A DNA stretch of 32,533 nt from Alphaproteobacteria bacterium (GTDB lineage Bacteria > Pseudomonadota > Alphaproteobacteria > Caulobacterales > Caulobacteraceae), in NCBI GenBank assembly GCA_018895795.1, contig JAHINZ010000054.1:1-32533 (forward strand), written 5' to 3'. The notes beneath the pieces were generated by a model, which worked only from the letters and a program-made list of their open reading frames with translations, was not told the origin of the DNA and did no database searches. Below are positions 9,101 through 17,368 of this stretch, in pieces; positions within the stretch are counted from its first letter, which is position 1; each line of letters begins with the position of its first letter. The position numbers and the translations under genes are program-made.

Positions 9101-10150
9101 CTATAGGCGAATGGCGCGCGCCTCCGCGCCATTCACATACAGGGTCAGGGCAGCGGGCGGTCCGTCGCCGGGCTCGAAGGTGATCCTGGCGTCCGCGCCA
9201 AGGATGTAGAAGCGGTCCAAGCTCTCGGCCAAGATGTTGATCGGCGGAAAGCCGGAGACCTGCAGCAGCACCCCGTCCTCGTCCTCGCCAAGGGTCACCG
9301 TCTTGCCGTCCGACAACCGGTAGACGCCGAAATAGCGCCGGGTCTGCTGTGGCGTCAGGGTGATGGGGGAGGGCCTCTTGATCGGCGCGGTGCGGGGCAG
9401 CAGGAACGGCATGGCCGCCGGCATGATCAGCGGATAGTAGGAAATGTGCTGCTCGCCGGCGAAGGCCTGGGTTCGCAGGATCAGATGCTCGGGATCGCCT
9501 GACAGGGCGGCCGAGACCTTCTGTCCGCCGTCGACCATGTAGTTGTCTTCAGCAGCGCCCCAGGCGACGAAAACCTTGCGGTCGCCGGCCCTGGCGCGCA
9601 CGGCTTTCAGTCGCTCGATGACGCCAGGATCAGCCCAGACCGAAGGGCTGGCGATCAGATAGCCGCTGAACGCCTCGGGCCGGTCGGCCAGCATGTTCGC
9701 GGTGAAGATCCCCGACAGCGAATGGCCAAATAGTACGGCCGCCTTGGGATCCAGCGGATAGCGGGCCTCCATCAAGGGCTTAAGCTCTTCCAGCAGAAAG
9801 GCGCGGAACGCCGCCCCGCCGCCGCCCTTGGCCACCGTGCCGTCCGGGCGGGTTCCAGGTCCGAACAGCAGGTCGTGCTCCCGCGTGAAGGGGCCGCCGG
9901 GCGGGTAGCCGATGGTGATGACATAGGCCGGGGCCATGGTCCCGGCGCCGCCCAGCAGCCATCCGGTCGGCCCGGCCATGTCGTAGCCGCCGTCCAGCAC
10001 ATAGACCGCCGGCGCCAACTGACCCGGCAGGATTGGTGGAGTGCCCGGCGCGGTGACCTGCACCGCGAAGTCGCGACCGACGCGCTCAGAGTGGACGATC
10101 AGCTGTACCGCCCGTCGCTGTGGCGCGGGGCCTTCGGAGACGATCTTCAA
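9101..10150 (-). CDS. Alpha/beta-hydrolase esterase (esterase D / Fes-like), probably exported
   Basis: 349 residues from the first canonical start, a TTG at 10150. The serine esterase fold of the PF00756 type is shown by VYVLDGGYD (oxyanion region), ARYPLDPKAAVLFGHSLSG with nucleophile Ser144, and a GDRKVFVAWGAAEDN segment carrying the acid-residue region. The last 85 residues (from ITLTPQQTRRYFGVY) form a small beta domain resembling those attached to secreted hydrolases. The frame stays open upstream of the TTG and reads like a classic signal peptide, RTWATAALASLALALPAYA, directly before ADALK, but no ATG, GTG or TTG precedes it. The real start may therefore be a rare ATT/ATC near 10219-10225, or there is a base error. 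In this setting it may remove acyl or feruloyl groups from xylan fragments (inference). Confidence 0.8.
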   Translation of the reverse strand: MKIVSEGPAPQRRAVQLIVHSERVGRDFAVQVTAPGTPPILPGQLAPAVYVLDGGYDMAGPTGWLLGGAGTMAPAYVITIGYPPGGPFTREHDLLFGPGTRPDGTVAKGGGGAAFRAFLLEELKPLMEARYPLDPKAAVLFGHSLSGIFTANMLADRPEAFSGYLIASPSVWADPGVIERLKAVRARAGDRKVFVAWGAAEDNYMVDGGQKVSAALSGDPEHLILRTQAFAGEQHISYYPLIMPAAMPFLLPRTAPIKRPSPITLTPQQTRRYFGVYRLSDGKTVTLGEDEDGVLLQVSGFPPINILAESLDRFYILGADARITFEPGDGPPAALTLYVNGAEARAIRL

Positions 10151-10262
10151 GGCGTCGGCCGCGTAGGCGGGCAGGGCCAGCGCTAGGCTGGCGAGGGCGG
10201 CTGTCGCCCAGGTTCGAATGATGATGACGTGTCCCCACGCTATGGATGCGTCGCAATATTGG

Positions 10263-10281
10263 ATTAAACTTTTAGTTTAAT
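10263..10281. promoter_or_regulatory. Candidate operator upstream of the esterase gene
   Basis: A perfect 8-3-8 palindrome, ATTAAACT-TTT-AGTTTAAT, in otherwise GC-rich DNA. It lies about 40 bases upstream of the presumed signal-peptide start of the minus-strand esterase. Symmetry and AT content fit a MarR-, TetR- or ArsR-type repressor site overlapping the promoter; the regulator is not identifiable here. Confidence 0.5.
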
Positions 10282-10296
10282 TCAAGTCGCGGAACA

Positions 10297-10428
10297 CCCC
10301 CTCCGCCACACCGCGTATTCGCGGCGCGCCACCTCCCCCGCTTCGCATGGGAGGAGGAAGCGCTCCTTCTCCTCACCCGTACAACGGGGGAGGTGGCGCG
10401 GTGTCGATAGACGCCGTGACGGAGGGGG
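10297..10428. repeat. Nested palindromic repeat element (family 3) between esterase and GntR gene
   Basis: Outer arms CCCCCTCCG (10297-10305) and CGGAGGGGG (10420-10428) enclose perfect 15-base inner arms, GCGCCACCTCCCCCG (10326-10340) and its complement (10385-10399). The central loop holds further purine/pyrimidine stretches that can partly pair. It sits between the end of the GntR gene and the start region of the esterase on the same strand and may insulate or terminate the upstream transcript, although no T-tract follows. Confidence 0.8.
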
Positions 10429-10450
10429 CGTCCGGCGGGTCAGGAAACCC

Positions 10451-11200
10451 CTAGATCGCCACGCGCTTGGCGATCGCGCTGCGGCGGGCGCTGGTTTCCT
10501 GCTTGGCCTTCTGGACCGCCTCGGTCTCGGTGGCGCTGAGCAGGTGCTCGATCACCCGCTCCAGATGGTCGCGCATGGCCTGGCGGGCGGCGGCGGGGTC
10601 GCGGGCCTTCAGGGCCTCATAGACCCGGCGATGTTCGTGGATGCGCGGCTCCAGCCCCATGCCGCGGGCCCGGGCCAGGATGTTGCGGGCCAGGGGCGAG
10701 CGGTTGCGCCAGTCCCACAGGTTCTCGATCGTGGCGATGATCGCGCCGTTGCCGGTGGCGCGGGCGATGATCATGTGGAATTCGCGGTCGGCGTCCTCGC
10801 CGGCGATCTCGTCTTCCTCGTGCATCCGCACCATCAGGGCTTCCAGCTGGGCCAGCTGGGCGTCGTCGATGCTGGTGGCGGCCAGGGCGGCGGCCTCGCC
10901 CTCGAACAGGCGGCGGGCCTCGATCAGCTCGAAGGCGCCGATCTCGAAGTCGATCTCGGCGGCGGGCGCTGCGGGGCGGACATCGCCGGTGACATAGATG
11001 CCCAGGCCGTGGCGGGCCTCGATCATGCCCAGCATTTCCAGGGCGATCATCGCCTCGCGCAGGGTGGGGCGCGACACCCCGAACTGCTCGGCCAGTTCGC
11101 GCTCGGTCGGCAAGCGGTCGCCCAGCTTGTACTGCCCGGCCTCGATGGCGTCGGCCACGGTGTCGGCGATACGGCGATAGAGCTTGACGTTATCGGCCAT
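10451..11200 (-). CDS. GntR-family regulator, FadR/FCD subfamily (UxuR-like)
   Basis: A 249-residue transcription factor. The N-terminal winged helix-turn-helix (residues 5-72) contains the GntR signature LGDRLPTERELAEQFGVSRP followed by TLREAMIALEMLGMI. The C-terminal FCD ligand domain (about 88-222) keeps the metal-binding positions Asp138, His142, His190 and His212, so a metal-assisted carboxylate effector is expected. It follows the mannonate dehydratase gene on the same strand (122 bases between), like regulators of hexuronate catabolism, which respond to uronate intermediates. Candidate binding sites of the form GGTCnGACC occur at 12654, 17369 and 29268. That it is the regulator of those sites is inference. 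Confidence 0.93.
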   Translation of the reverse strand: MADNVKLYRRIADTVADAIEAGQYKLGDRLPTERELAEQFGVSRPTLREAMIALEMLGMIEARHGLGIYVTGDVRPAAPAAEIDFEIGAFELIEARRLFEGEAAALAATSIDDAQLAQLEALMVRMHEEDEIAGEDADREFHMIIARATGNGAIIATIENLWDWRNRSPLARNILARARGMGLEPRIHEHRRVYEALKARDPAAARQAMRDHLERVIEHLLSATETEAVQKAKQETSARRSAIAKRVAI

Positions 11201-11322
11201 GGACAGTGTTTCGACTCTCGGGCGGCGGAAAGCCAGTGCGATCGGTTTCGCCTCAACTATCGCGCAGATTCTCGACCTTCGCTCGCCTTTTCACCCGTGA
11301 TCGACCGTTTCGCGCCCGCACA

Positions 11323-12534
11323 TCACCAATCGTGCATCGCGCCGTCCTCGCGGCGGGCGATCGGCAGATAGGCGCGCTTGTAGGGATGGGTGGCCGCCAG
11401 GGCTTCGTCGATGTCGACGCCGAGGCCGGGCGCGTCGCCCGGATACAGCATGCCGTCCGCGAAGGTGTAGCTGTGCGGGAACACCGCGTCGGTCTCGGGC
11501 GTGTGGCGCATATATTCCTGGACGCCGAAATTGGGGATCGACAGGTCCAGCTGCAGGGCCGCCGCCATGCTGACCGGCGACAGGTCGGTGGCCCCGTGGC
11601 AGCCGGTGCGCACATTGTGCAGCTCGGCGAAGCTGGCGATCTTGCGCAGATGGGTCAGGCCGCCGGCATGGACGACCGTGGCGCGGATATAGTCGATCAG
11701 CTGGTCCTGGATCAGGGTCTTGCAGTCCCAGATCGAATTGAACACCTCGCCCACGGCCAGGGGCGTGGTGGTGTGCTGGCGGACCAGACGGAAATTGTCC
11801 TGGTTTTCGGCCGGAGTGCAGTCTTCCATCCAGAACAGGCGGTAGGGCTCCAGATCCTTGCCCAGGCGGCCGGCCTCGATGGGGGTCAGGCGGTGATGGA
11901 CGTCGTGCAGCAGGTGGACGTCCCAGCCCAGGCGCTCGCGGGCGGCCTTGAACAGCTCCGGCGCGCTGCGCAGATATTTCTCGGTCGACCAGATGGTCTC
12001 CTTGGGCAGGTCGCTGTCGGCCGGTTCGTAGAAGAACTTGTCCTTGGAAACCCCGTAGGTCCCCTTGATCCCGGGCACGCCCGACTGCAGGCGGATGGCC
12101 TTGTAGCCCTGGGCGACATAGGCGGCGGCGTTGTCGAGGGTCTCCTCGATGGTCTCGCCGTTGGCGTGGCCATAGACCATCACGCCGGTGCGGCTGGCGC
12201 CGCCCAGCAGCTGATAGACCGGCAGGCCCGCGACCTTGCCCTTGATGTCCCACAGCGCCATGTCGACGGCGGCGATGGCCGACATGGTCACCGGACCGCG
12301 ACGCCAGTAGGCGCCCTTGTACAGGAACTGCCAGATGTCCTCGATCTGGTGGGCCTCGCGGCCGATCAGGCACGGAATGACATGCTCGGTCAGATAGGCC
12401 TCGACCGCCAGCTCGCGGCCGTTCAGCGTGGCGTCGCCGATCCCATAGGTCCCGTCCTCGGTGACGATCTTCAGCGTCACGAAGTTGCGCCCCGGGCAGG
12501 TCACGATGGTCTTGGCGGCGATGATCTTGGACAT
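11323..12534 (-). CDS. manD: D-mannonate dehydratase, enolase superfamily (ManD)
   Basis: A 403-residue cytoplasmic enzyme that dehydrates D-mannonate to 2-keto-3-deoxygluconate, the step after uronate isomerase and mannonate reductase in glucuronate catabolism. The catalytic pattern of characterised ManD proteins is complete: Mg2+ ligands Asp211 (LHDVHH), Glu237 (WMEDC) and Glu263 (VGEVFNS), with Arg148 and Tyr160 and with His213 as the acid/base pair, one position offset from the Novosphingobium enzyme as I recall its numbering. The motif set and length indicate the high-activity mannonate-specific class rather than a promiscuous gluconate dehydratase. It replaces the unrelated UxuA dehydratase of enterobacteria. 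Divergent from GH67 across a 349-base regulatory region; the GntR gene lies downstream. Confidence 0.94.
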   Translation of the reverse strand: MSKIIAAKTIVTCPGRNFVTLKIVTEDGTYGIGDATLNGRELAVEAYLTEHVIPCLIGREAHQIEDIWQFLYKGAYWRRGPVTMSAIAAVDMALWDIKGKVAGLPVYQLLGGASRTGVMVYGHANGETIEETLDNAAAYVAQGYKAIRLQSGVPGIKGTYGVSKDKFFYEPADSDLPKETIWSTEKYLRSAPELFKAARERLGWDVHLLHDVHHRLTPIEAGRLGKDLEPYRLFWMEDCTPAENQDNFRLVRQHTTTPLAVGEVFNSIWDCKTLIQDQLIDYIRATVVHAGGLTHLRKIASFAELHNVRTGCHGATDLSPVSMAAALQLDLSIPNFGVQEYMRHTPETDAVFPHSYTFADGMLYPGDAPGLGVDIDEALAATHPYKRAYLPIARREDGAMHDW

Positions 12535-12639
12535 GGGACGCTTTCTGGCCGGGTCGAAGGGGCGACCCGTCGCGACGCGGCCAGCCGGCGCGTCATCGTG
12601 ACGGTTTCCTCCCGATCATCGGTTTAGCGGCGGGCGATG

Positions 12640-12650
12640 GGTTGTCAACC
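12640..12650. promoter_or_regulatory. Palindrome in the manD/GH67 divergent region
   Basis: GGTTG-T-CAACC, a perfect 5-1-5 palindrome four bases from the GntR-type site at 12654. It could be a second regulator site (GntR- or LacI-type half-sites) or part of the manD promoter. Only symmetry and position support it. Confidence 0.35.
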
Positions 12651-12653
12651 ATG

Positions 12654-12664
12654 AGGTCAGACCA
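12654..12664. promoter_or_regulatory. Candidate GntR (FadR-type) operator, manD/GH67 intergenic
   Basis: AGGTCAGACCA: the core GGTC-A-GACC is a perfect palindrome with the GT-N3-AC spacing of FadR-subfamily operators. It lies 120 bases upstream of manD and 220 bases upstream of GH67, so it could control both. The same core occurs as TGGTCGGACCA at 17369 and 29268. Confidence 0.55.
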
Positions 12665-12713
12665 CTATGTGTTCAGTGTCCCGACCTCTTGTGATCGGGC
12701 CCCACAAAATCCG

Positions 12714-12860
12714 TTCTCCCCGCCGAAAGCCGGGGCCCAGATTCATCCTGAGCGGTGAGCGATGATCCGCCCTAGGCGTCATCAAGATCACCATCGCCCT
12801 GGGTTCGATCTGGCTCCCGGCTTTGGCTTCGCCGCCCTTCGGGTTGCCGGGAAGAGCGGG
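12714..12860. repeat. Second copy of palindromic repeat family 2, upstream of GH67
   Basis: AAAGCCGGGGCCCAGAT (12726-12742) pairs with 12808-12824 with one mismatch; flanks TTCTCCCC and GCCGGGAAGAGCGGG resemble the outer arms of the copy at 2761-2921. Unlike that copy, it ends before the downstream start codon (12884) and stays non-coding. Confidence 0.72.
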
Positions 12861-12883
12861 AGACAATAGTCCGGGAGTGAACA

Positions 12884-15019
12884 ATGCGTCTGCTGATCGT
12901 GATGGGCCTGCTGGCCAGTCTGGCCTTCGCCCCCGTCGCCCGCGCCGAGGACGGCCATGATCTGTGGCTTCGCTATCGCCCGGTGGAGGCCGGCGCCGGC
13001 TATGGCGTCGCCGCCCTGGCGCCCGTCGCCCCCACCCCGACCCTGACGCTCGCTCGCGCCGAGTTGGCGCGCGGCCTGACGGGCCTGACTGGCGCGCCTC
13101 CGACCGCCGACGCCGGGGCCCGTGACGGCGTCATCCTGATCGGCACGCCGCAGAGCTCGCCGGCCATCGCCAGGCTGGTCCTGCCGCTGAAGGCCGCCGG
13201 CGACGAGGGCTATCTGATCCGCACCGTCAAGATCGACGGCAAGTCCGCCACGGTGATCGCCGCCAACCGCGACATCGGCGTGCTGTACGGCGTCTATCGC
13301 TATCTGGCCCTGATCCAGACCCGCCGGCCGGTCGACAGCCTGGACCTGGTCTCGGCCCCCAAGGTCCGCTTACGGATGCTCAATCACTGGGACAATCTGG
13401 ATCGCACGGTCGAGCGCGGCTATGCGGGCCAGTCGATCTGGGACTGGTGGAAGCTGCCCGGCTACAGCGCCGATCCGCGCTATGTCGACTATGCCCGGGC
13501 CAACGCCTCGATCGGGATCAACGGGACGGTGCTCAACAACGTCAACGCCAAGGCGCTGAGCCTGACCGCGCCCTATATAGCCAAGGCCGCGGCCCTGGCC
13601 GACGTGTTCCGGCCCTATGGCATCAAGGTCTATCTGTCGGCCCGCTTTTCCGCGCCCATCGAGATCGGCGGCCTGAAGACCGCCGATCCGCGCGACCCGG
13701 CCGTGGCGGCGTTCTGGAAGGCCAAGGCCGACGAGATCTACACGGCCATTCCCGACTTCGGCGGCTTCCTGGTGAAGGCCAATTCCGAGGGCCAGCCCGG
13801 CCCGCAGGACTATGGCGCGAGCCATGCCGACGGGGCCAACATGCTGGCCGACGCGCTGGGCCCGCACGGCGGCGTCGTGATCTGGCGCGCCTTCGTCTAT
13901 TCGCACGAGCAGCCCGATGATCGCGCCAAGCAGGGCTACAGCGAGTTCAAGCCGTTCGACGGCCAGTTTCGCGACAATGTGGTGATCCAGGTCAAGAACG
14001 GCGCGATCGACTTCCAGCCGCGCGAGCCGTTCCACCCGCTGTTCGGGGCCATGCCGAAGTCCAACCTCGGCATGGAGTTCCAGATCACCAAGGAATATCT
14101 CGGCTTCGCCACTCACCTGGTCTATCTGGGTCCGCTGTACGAAGAGACGCTGAAGTCCGACACCTACGCTCACGGCCAGGGCTCGACCGTGGCCAGGGTG
14201 ATCGACGGATCGCTGGATGGCCGCAAGCTGACCGCCATGGCCGGCGTGGCCAATATCGGCGCCGACCGCAACTGGAGCGGCTCGCAGTTCGACCAGGCCA
14301 ACTGGTATGTCTTCGGCCGCCTGGCCTGGGATCCCGAGGCCTCCAGCCGCGACATCGCCGCCGACTGGGCCAGGATGACCTTCAGCAACGACCAACGCTT
14401 CGTGACCCCGGTCGTCGACATGATGATGGCCTCGCGCGAGACGGCGGTCGACTACATGACCCCGCTGGGCCTGCACCATCAGATGGGCCGCAGCCACCAC
14501 TACGGTCCGGGTCCCTGGGTCAGCGGCGGCGAGCGCGCCGACTGGACCAGCGTCTATTACGCCAAGGCCGGTCCCGACGGCCTCGGCTTTGACCGCACGG
14601 CGACGGGCAGCAACGCCGTGGCCCAATATGCCCCGCCGGCGGCGGCCTGTTTCGCGGATCTGAAGTGCGTCGACGAGAAGGAGCTGCTGTGGTTCCACCA
14701 CCTGCCCTGGGACTATCGCCTGAAGTCGGGCCAGACCCTGTGGGACGGCCTGGTCACGCACTATTCGCGCGGCGTGGCCGGGGTGGGCGAGATGCAGAAG
14801 ACCTGGGCGGGCCTGACCCCCTATGTCGACGCCGAACGCCACGCCCAGGTCGCCGACTTCCTGACGATCCAGCACCGCGAAGCCCAGTGGTGGCGCGACG
14901 CTTCGGTGGCCTGGTTCCAGAGCTTCGCCAAGCGGCCGCTGCCGGCCGGCGAGGCGGCGCCGCCAGAGTCTCTGCACTATTATGAGAGCCTCAGCTTCCC
15001 CTACGCGCCGGGAATCTGA
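12884..15019 (+). CDS. GH67 alpha-glucuronidase
   Basis: A 711-residue enzyme with an N-terminal signal peptide (MRLLIVMGLLASLAFAPVARA), so probably periplasmic. GH67 enzymes remove 4-O-methylglucuronic acid from the non-reducing terminal xylose of xylo-oligosaccharides. After an N-terminal alpha/beta domain (about 30-150) the TIM barrel carries the known catalytic set: acid Glu302 in VKANSEGQPGP, and the paired bases Asp376 in GAIDFQPREPFHP and Glu404 in EFQITKEYLG. Length and motif spacing match the Cellvibrio GlcA67A type. It complements the GH115 enzyme, which also works on internal side chains. It is transcribed divergently from manD; the shared GntR-type site suggests induction by uronate. 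Confidence 0.96.
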   Translation: MRLLIVMGLLASLAFAPVARAEDGHDLWLRYRPVEAGAGYGVAALAPVAPTPTLTLARAELARGLTGLTGAPPTADAGARDGVILIGTPQSSPAIARLVLPLKAAGDEGYLIRTVKIDGKSATVIAANRDIGVLYGVYRYLALIQTRRPVDSLDLVSAPKVRLRMLNHWDNLDRTVERGYAGQSIWDWWKLPGYSADPRYVDYARANASIGINGTVLNNVNAKALSLTAPYIAKAAALADVFRPYGIKVYLSARFSAPIEIGGLKTADPRDPAVAAFWKAKADEIYTAIPDFGGFLVKANSEGQPGPQDYGASHADGANMLADALGPHGGVVIWRAFVYSHEQPDDRAKQGYSEFKPFDGQFRDNVVIQVKNGAIDFQPREPFHPLFGAMPKSNLGMEFQITKEYLGFATHLVYLGPLYEETLKSDTYAHGQGSTVARVIDGSLDGRKLTAMAGVANIGADRNWSGSQFDQANWYVFGRLAWDPEASSRDIAADWARMTFSNDQRFVTPVVDMMMASRETAVDYMTPLGLHHQMGRSHHYGPGPWVSGGERADWTSVYYAKAGPDGLGFDRTATGSNAVAQYAPPAAACFADLKCVDEKELLWFHHLPWDYRLKSGQTLWDGLVTHYSRGVAGVGEMQKTWAGLTPYVDAERHAQVADFLTIQHREAQWWRDASVAWFQSFAKRPLPAGEAAPPESLHYYESLSFPYAPGI

Positions 15020-15620
15020 GCGCGCTCGCCGCCTCCCACCGTTCGAGGCTGTCTAACGGTCCGCGTTCAGGGTCCCGCGTCTTGGCGACCTTGGGGCCCG
15101 GATTGATCCGCGGCGTGGGCGGCCAGGGCGGCGCAGATCAGGTCCTAGGGCGCGGCCGGGCCGACGGAAAACACCGGCGCGGTGGCGTATCGAGGCCGAA
15201 TACCCAAAATGGGTAGGAATATTTATCTAAATTTGGCCAGGACTTGGTTATGGATGTGCCCTTTGGGGTCAGAAAAAGTGTGATTTTCCGCACATTGTTA
15301 CAGCTTTGTAAAATATAGATGACACCGCATCATTAGTAATATTGAACGTAGTTATCACTCAAAGACTTTGTATAGAACAATGTTATTTGACCGTGATACA
15401 AATATAAATAAGTAAATATCTCTCAAAATGTCACATTATAACTCTAAAATTTCAATTTTACGCAACTATATATCGAAAATCTCCTCCAGGTTTAAGTCAA
15501 GGCGGGAAGTATCGGTGCGCGCGCATTGTGCCGTTAACCTGCCGTTAGCCATTTTTCACGAGCTTGGGTGAACTAAATGTAACGCAGTAAGATCGAGTAC
15601 GGGTGGGGGCTCGGTTATAG
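15020..15620. other. 601-base intergenic region with an AT-rich island (about 15186-15600)
   Basis: The first 160 bases are GC-rich and contain a degenerate fragment resembling repeat family 2 (GGGGCCCGGATTGATCCG). From about 15186 composition switches sharply to AT-rich, with runs such as AAATATAAATAAGTAAATAT and TCTAAAATTTCAATTTTACG, then returns to GC-rich DNA near 15490-15600 just before the chemoreceptor. I see no convincing open frame, tRNA or terminator in it. Possible contents are a strong promoter/UP-element region, a nucleoid-protein (GapR/H-NS-like) binding site, a small RNA, or residue of acquired DNA. Confidence 0.6.
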
Positions 15621-17186
15621 ATGTGGTTTCGGGAAAAAGCCCGAGCGAGGCGCGCCGAAAGCCGACGCCTGCGAGAGCTTGAAGGGCTGGCGGCCGCGAT
15701 GGATCGGTCGCAGGCGGTGATCGAATTTCGTCTCAATGGCACGGTCGTCCGGGCGAGCACACCCTTCCTGGGACTGACGGGTTATGCGCCCGCCGAGATC
15801 ATCGGCTGCCCGCACAGCATGTTCTTGTCGGAAGACGAAACGGACAGCGCTGCCTACCGTGATTTCTGGCGCGCCCTGGGGCGGGGCGAGTCGATCAGCC
15901 GCAAGGCGCGCTGGTACGGCAAGGATAGGACCGCCTTCTGGGTGCAGGCCTCCTATGGCCCGATCGTCAGCGGATCGGGAAAGGTCTCCCGCATCGTTCT
16001 GTTCATCACGGACCTGACCGATATCCACGCCGAGCAGAGCCGTCCGCGCAGCCCGACGGCTCGAATCGCCGAGCAGGACGAGGTCATCGCGGTCCTGTCC
16101 GACCAGTTCAAGGCGCTGGCGAAGGGCGACCTGGCCACGCGGATCACGACGCCGTTCGATGCGTCATACGCCCACGTCAAGGACGACTTCAACGCGGCGC
16201 TCGACAGCCTGGGTCAGACGATGAGCGCGATTTCGGCCGCGGCGGGCGGTCTTGGCGCGTCGTCCGATGCGGTGGCCCGCGTGTCGCATGACCTGTCGCG
16301 CCGCACGGGCCGACAGGCGTCGGATCTGGTGGAGGCGCGCACCGCCCTGGCCAAGCTGGCCCTGGCGGCCGCGCGCGGGGTGGAGAGCGCCCGCCAGGCG
16401 TCGGGGATGACCGCCGACACCCGCGCTGACGCCGGCGGCTCGCGCAAGGTGATGCGGGAGACGGTCGGCCTGATGGGCGAGATCGAGCAGAGCTACGCCC
16501 GGATCAGTCAGACCGCGGCGCTGGTCGAAGAGGTCGCCTCGCGAGCCAATGTGCTGGCCCTGATCTCCGGCGTCGAGGCCGGTCGAAACGCCGCCGCCGG
16601 GGGCGGCTTCTCGGTCCTCGCCGAAGAGGTGCGCGGCTTGGCCCAGCGGGCGAGCGACGCCGCCAAGGAGATCCGGGATTCGGTGGCGGCCAACCGGGTC
16701 CAGCTGGCGCGCGGCGTGCGGCTGGTGGGCGATATCGACGTCTCCCTGGGCGGCATGACGACCCGGATCACCCAGATCGACAGTCTGGTCGCCAAGGTGG
16801 CCAAGTCCGCTCAGGAGCAGGCGGCGGGCCTCGAACAGGTCCGGACGGTCATCAATCGGGCGGACACCGTCGCGCAGGACAATGTCGACATGGTCGGCGA
16901 GGCGGCGGTGGTCTCCAGCAAGCTGATCGACGAGGCCGACGGCCTGATCCGGGTGATCAGCCCCTATCGGGCCAATGTGACCTCGCGACCGACCCTGCGG
17001 GTCGAGCCCGCCCAGCCTTGCCGCCATACGCCGGCCAACAACGCCGTGGCGCAAGCCCAGGCCCGGATCGCCGCCTTCGCCCGTCCGAGCCACGCCGCAA
17101 GCCCGCCCGCGCCGGAGCGGGAACGCGAGTGGGAGTGGGAACGGGGTTGGGACGATAAGACTGAACGGTCAGCTTCCGCCATTTGA
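15621..17186 (+). CDS. Soluble PAS-domain methyl-accepting chemotaxis-like protein with divergent signalling tip
   Basis: 521 residues with no membrane segment. Order: short basic N-terminus, one PAS domain (about 28-135, with the WYGKDRTAFWVQASYGPI core), a HAMP-like linker (about 155-205, ALAKGDLATRI), and an MCP coiled-coil signalling domain (about 205-450). A GC-rich low-complexity tail follows. The MCP hairpin (300-345) keeps VEEVA, LAL, Glu319, Arg322 and the SVLAEEVRGLAQRASDAAKEI return helix. The tip is changed, however: the usual FQTNLLALNAxVEAARAG reads SRANVLALISGVEAGRNA. No C-terminal CheR/CheB tether pentapeptide is seen. It probably senses a cytoplasmic or redox/ligand cue and feeds CheA, or acts as an atypical modulator as proposed for BdlA-like proteins (inference). 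Confidence 0.85.
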   Translation: MWFREKARARRAESRRLRELEGLAAAMDRSQAVIEFRLNGTVVRASTPFLGLTGYAPAEIIGCPHSMFLSEDETDSAAYRDFWRALGRGESISRKARWYGKDRTAFWVQASYGPIVSGSGKVSRIVLFITDLTDIHAEQSRPRSPTARIAEQDEVIAVLSDQFKALAKGDLATRITTPFDASYAHVKDDFNAALDSLGQTMSAISAAAGGLGASSDAVARVSHDLSRRTGRQASDLVEARTALAKLALAAARGVESARQASGMTADTRADAGGSRKVMRETVGLMGEIEQSYARISQTAALVEEVASRANVLALISGVEAGRNAAAGGGFSVLAEEVRGLAQRASDAAKEIRDSVAANRVQLARGVRLVGDIDVSLGGMTTRITQIDSLVAKVAKSAQEQAAGLEQVRTVINRADTVAQDNVDMVGEAAVVSSKLIDEADGLIRVISPYRANVTSRPTLRVEPAQPCRHTPANNAVAQAQARIAAFARPSHAASPPAPEREREWEWERGWDDKTERSASAI

Positions 17187-17368
17187 CTTCCGCCTTCCGG
17201 TCGATGCGTCCGCCGCGCGGATCCGAGCCGCCTCCCGCCGCCGCCCGTTCTCCCGCCCGCCGGGTTGGTATGACCTCGCCGCCCGGTTCCTCGGCAGGGC
17301 GGCGGCGCCGCGTCGCGCCAAGTCCCCAAAAGCCGGACCGTTACTGCAAAACCTCACTGGCAAAACAT

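Noticed and set aside
15050..15180. Another full copy of repeat family 2 after GH67
   Set aside because: Only a short degenerate similarity (GGGGCCCGGATTGATCCG) is present and no partner arm can be found.
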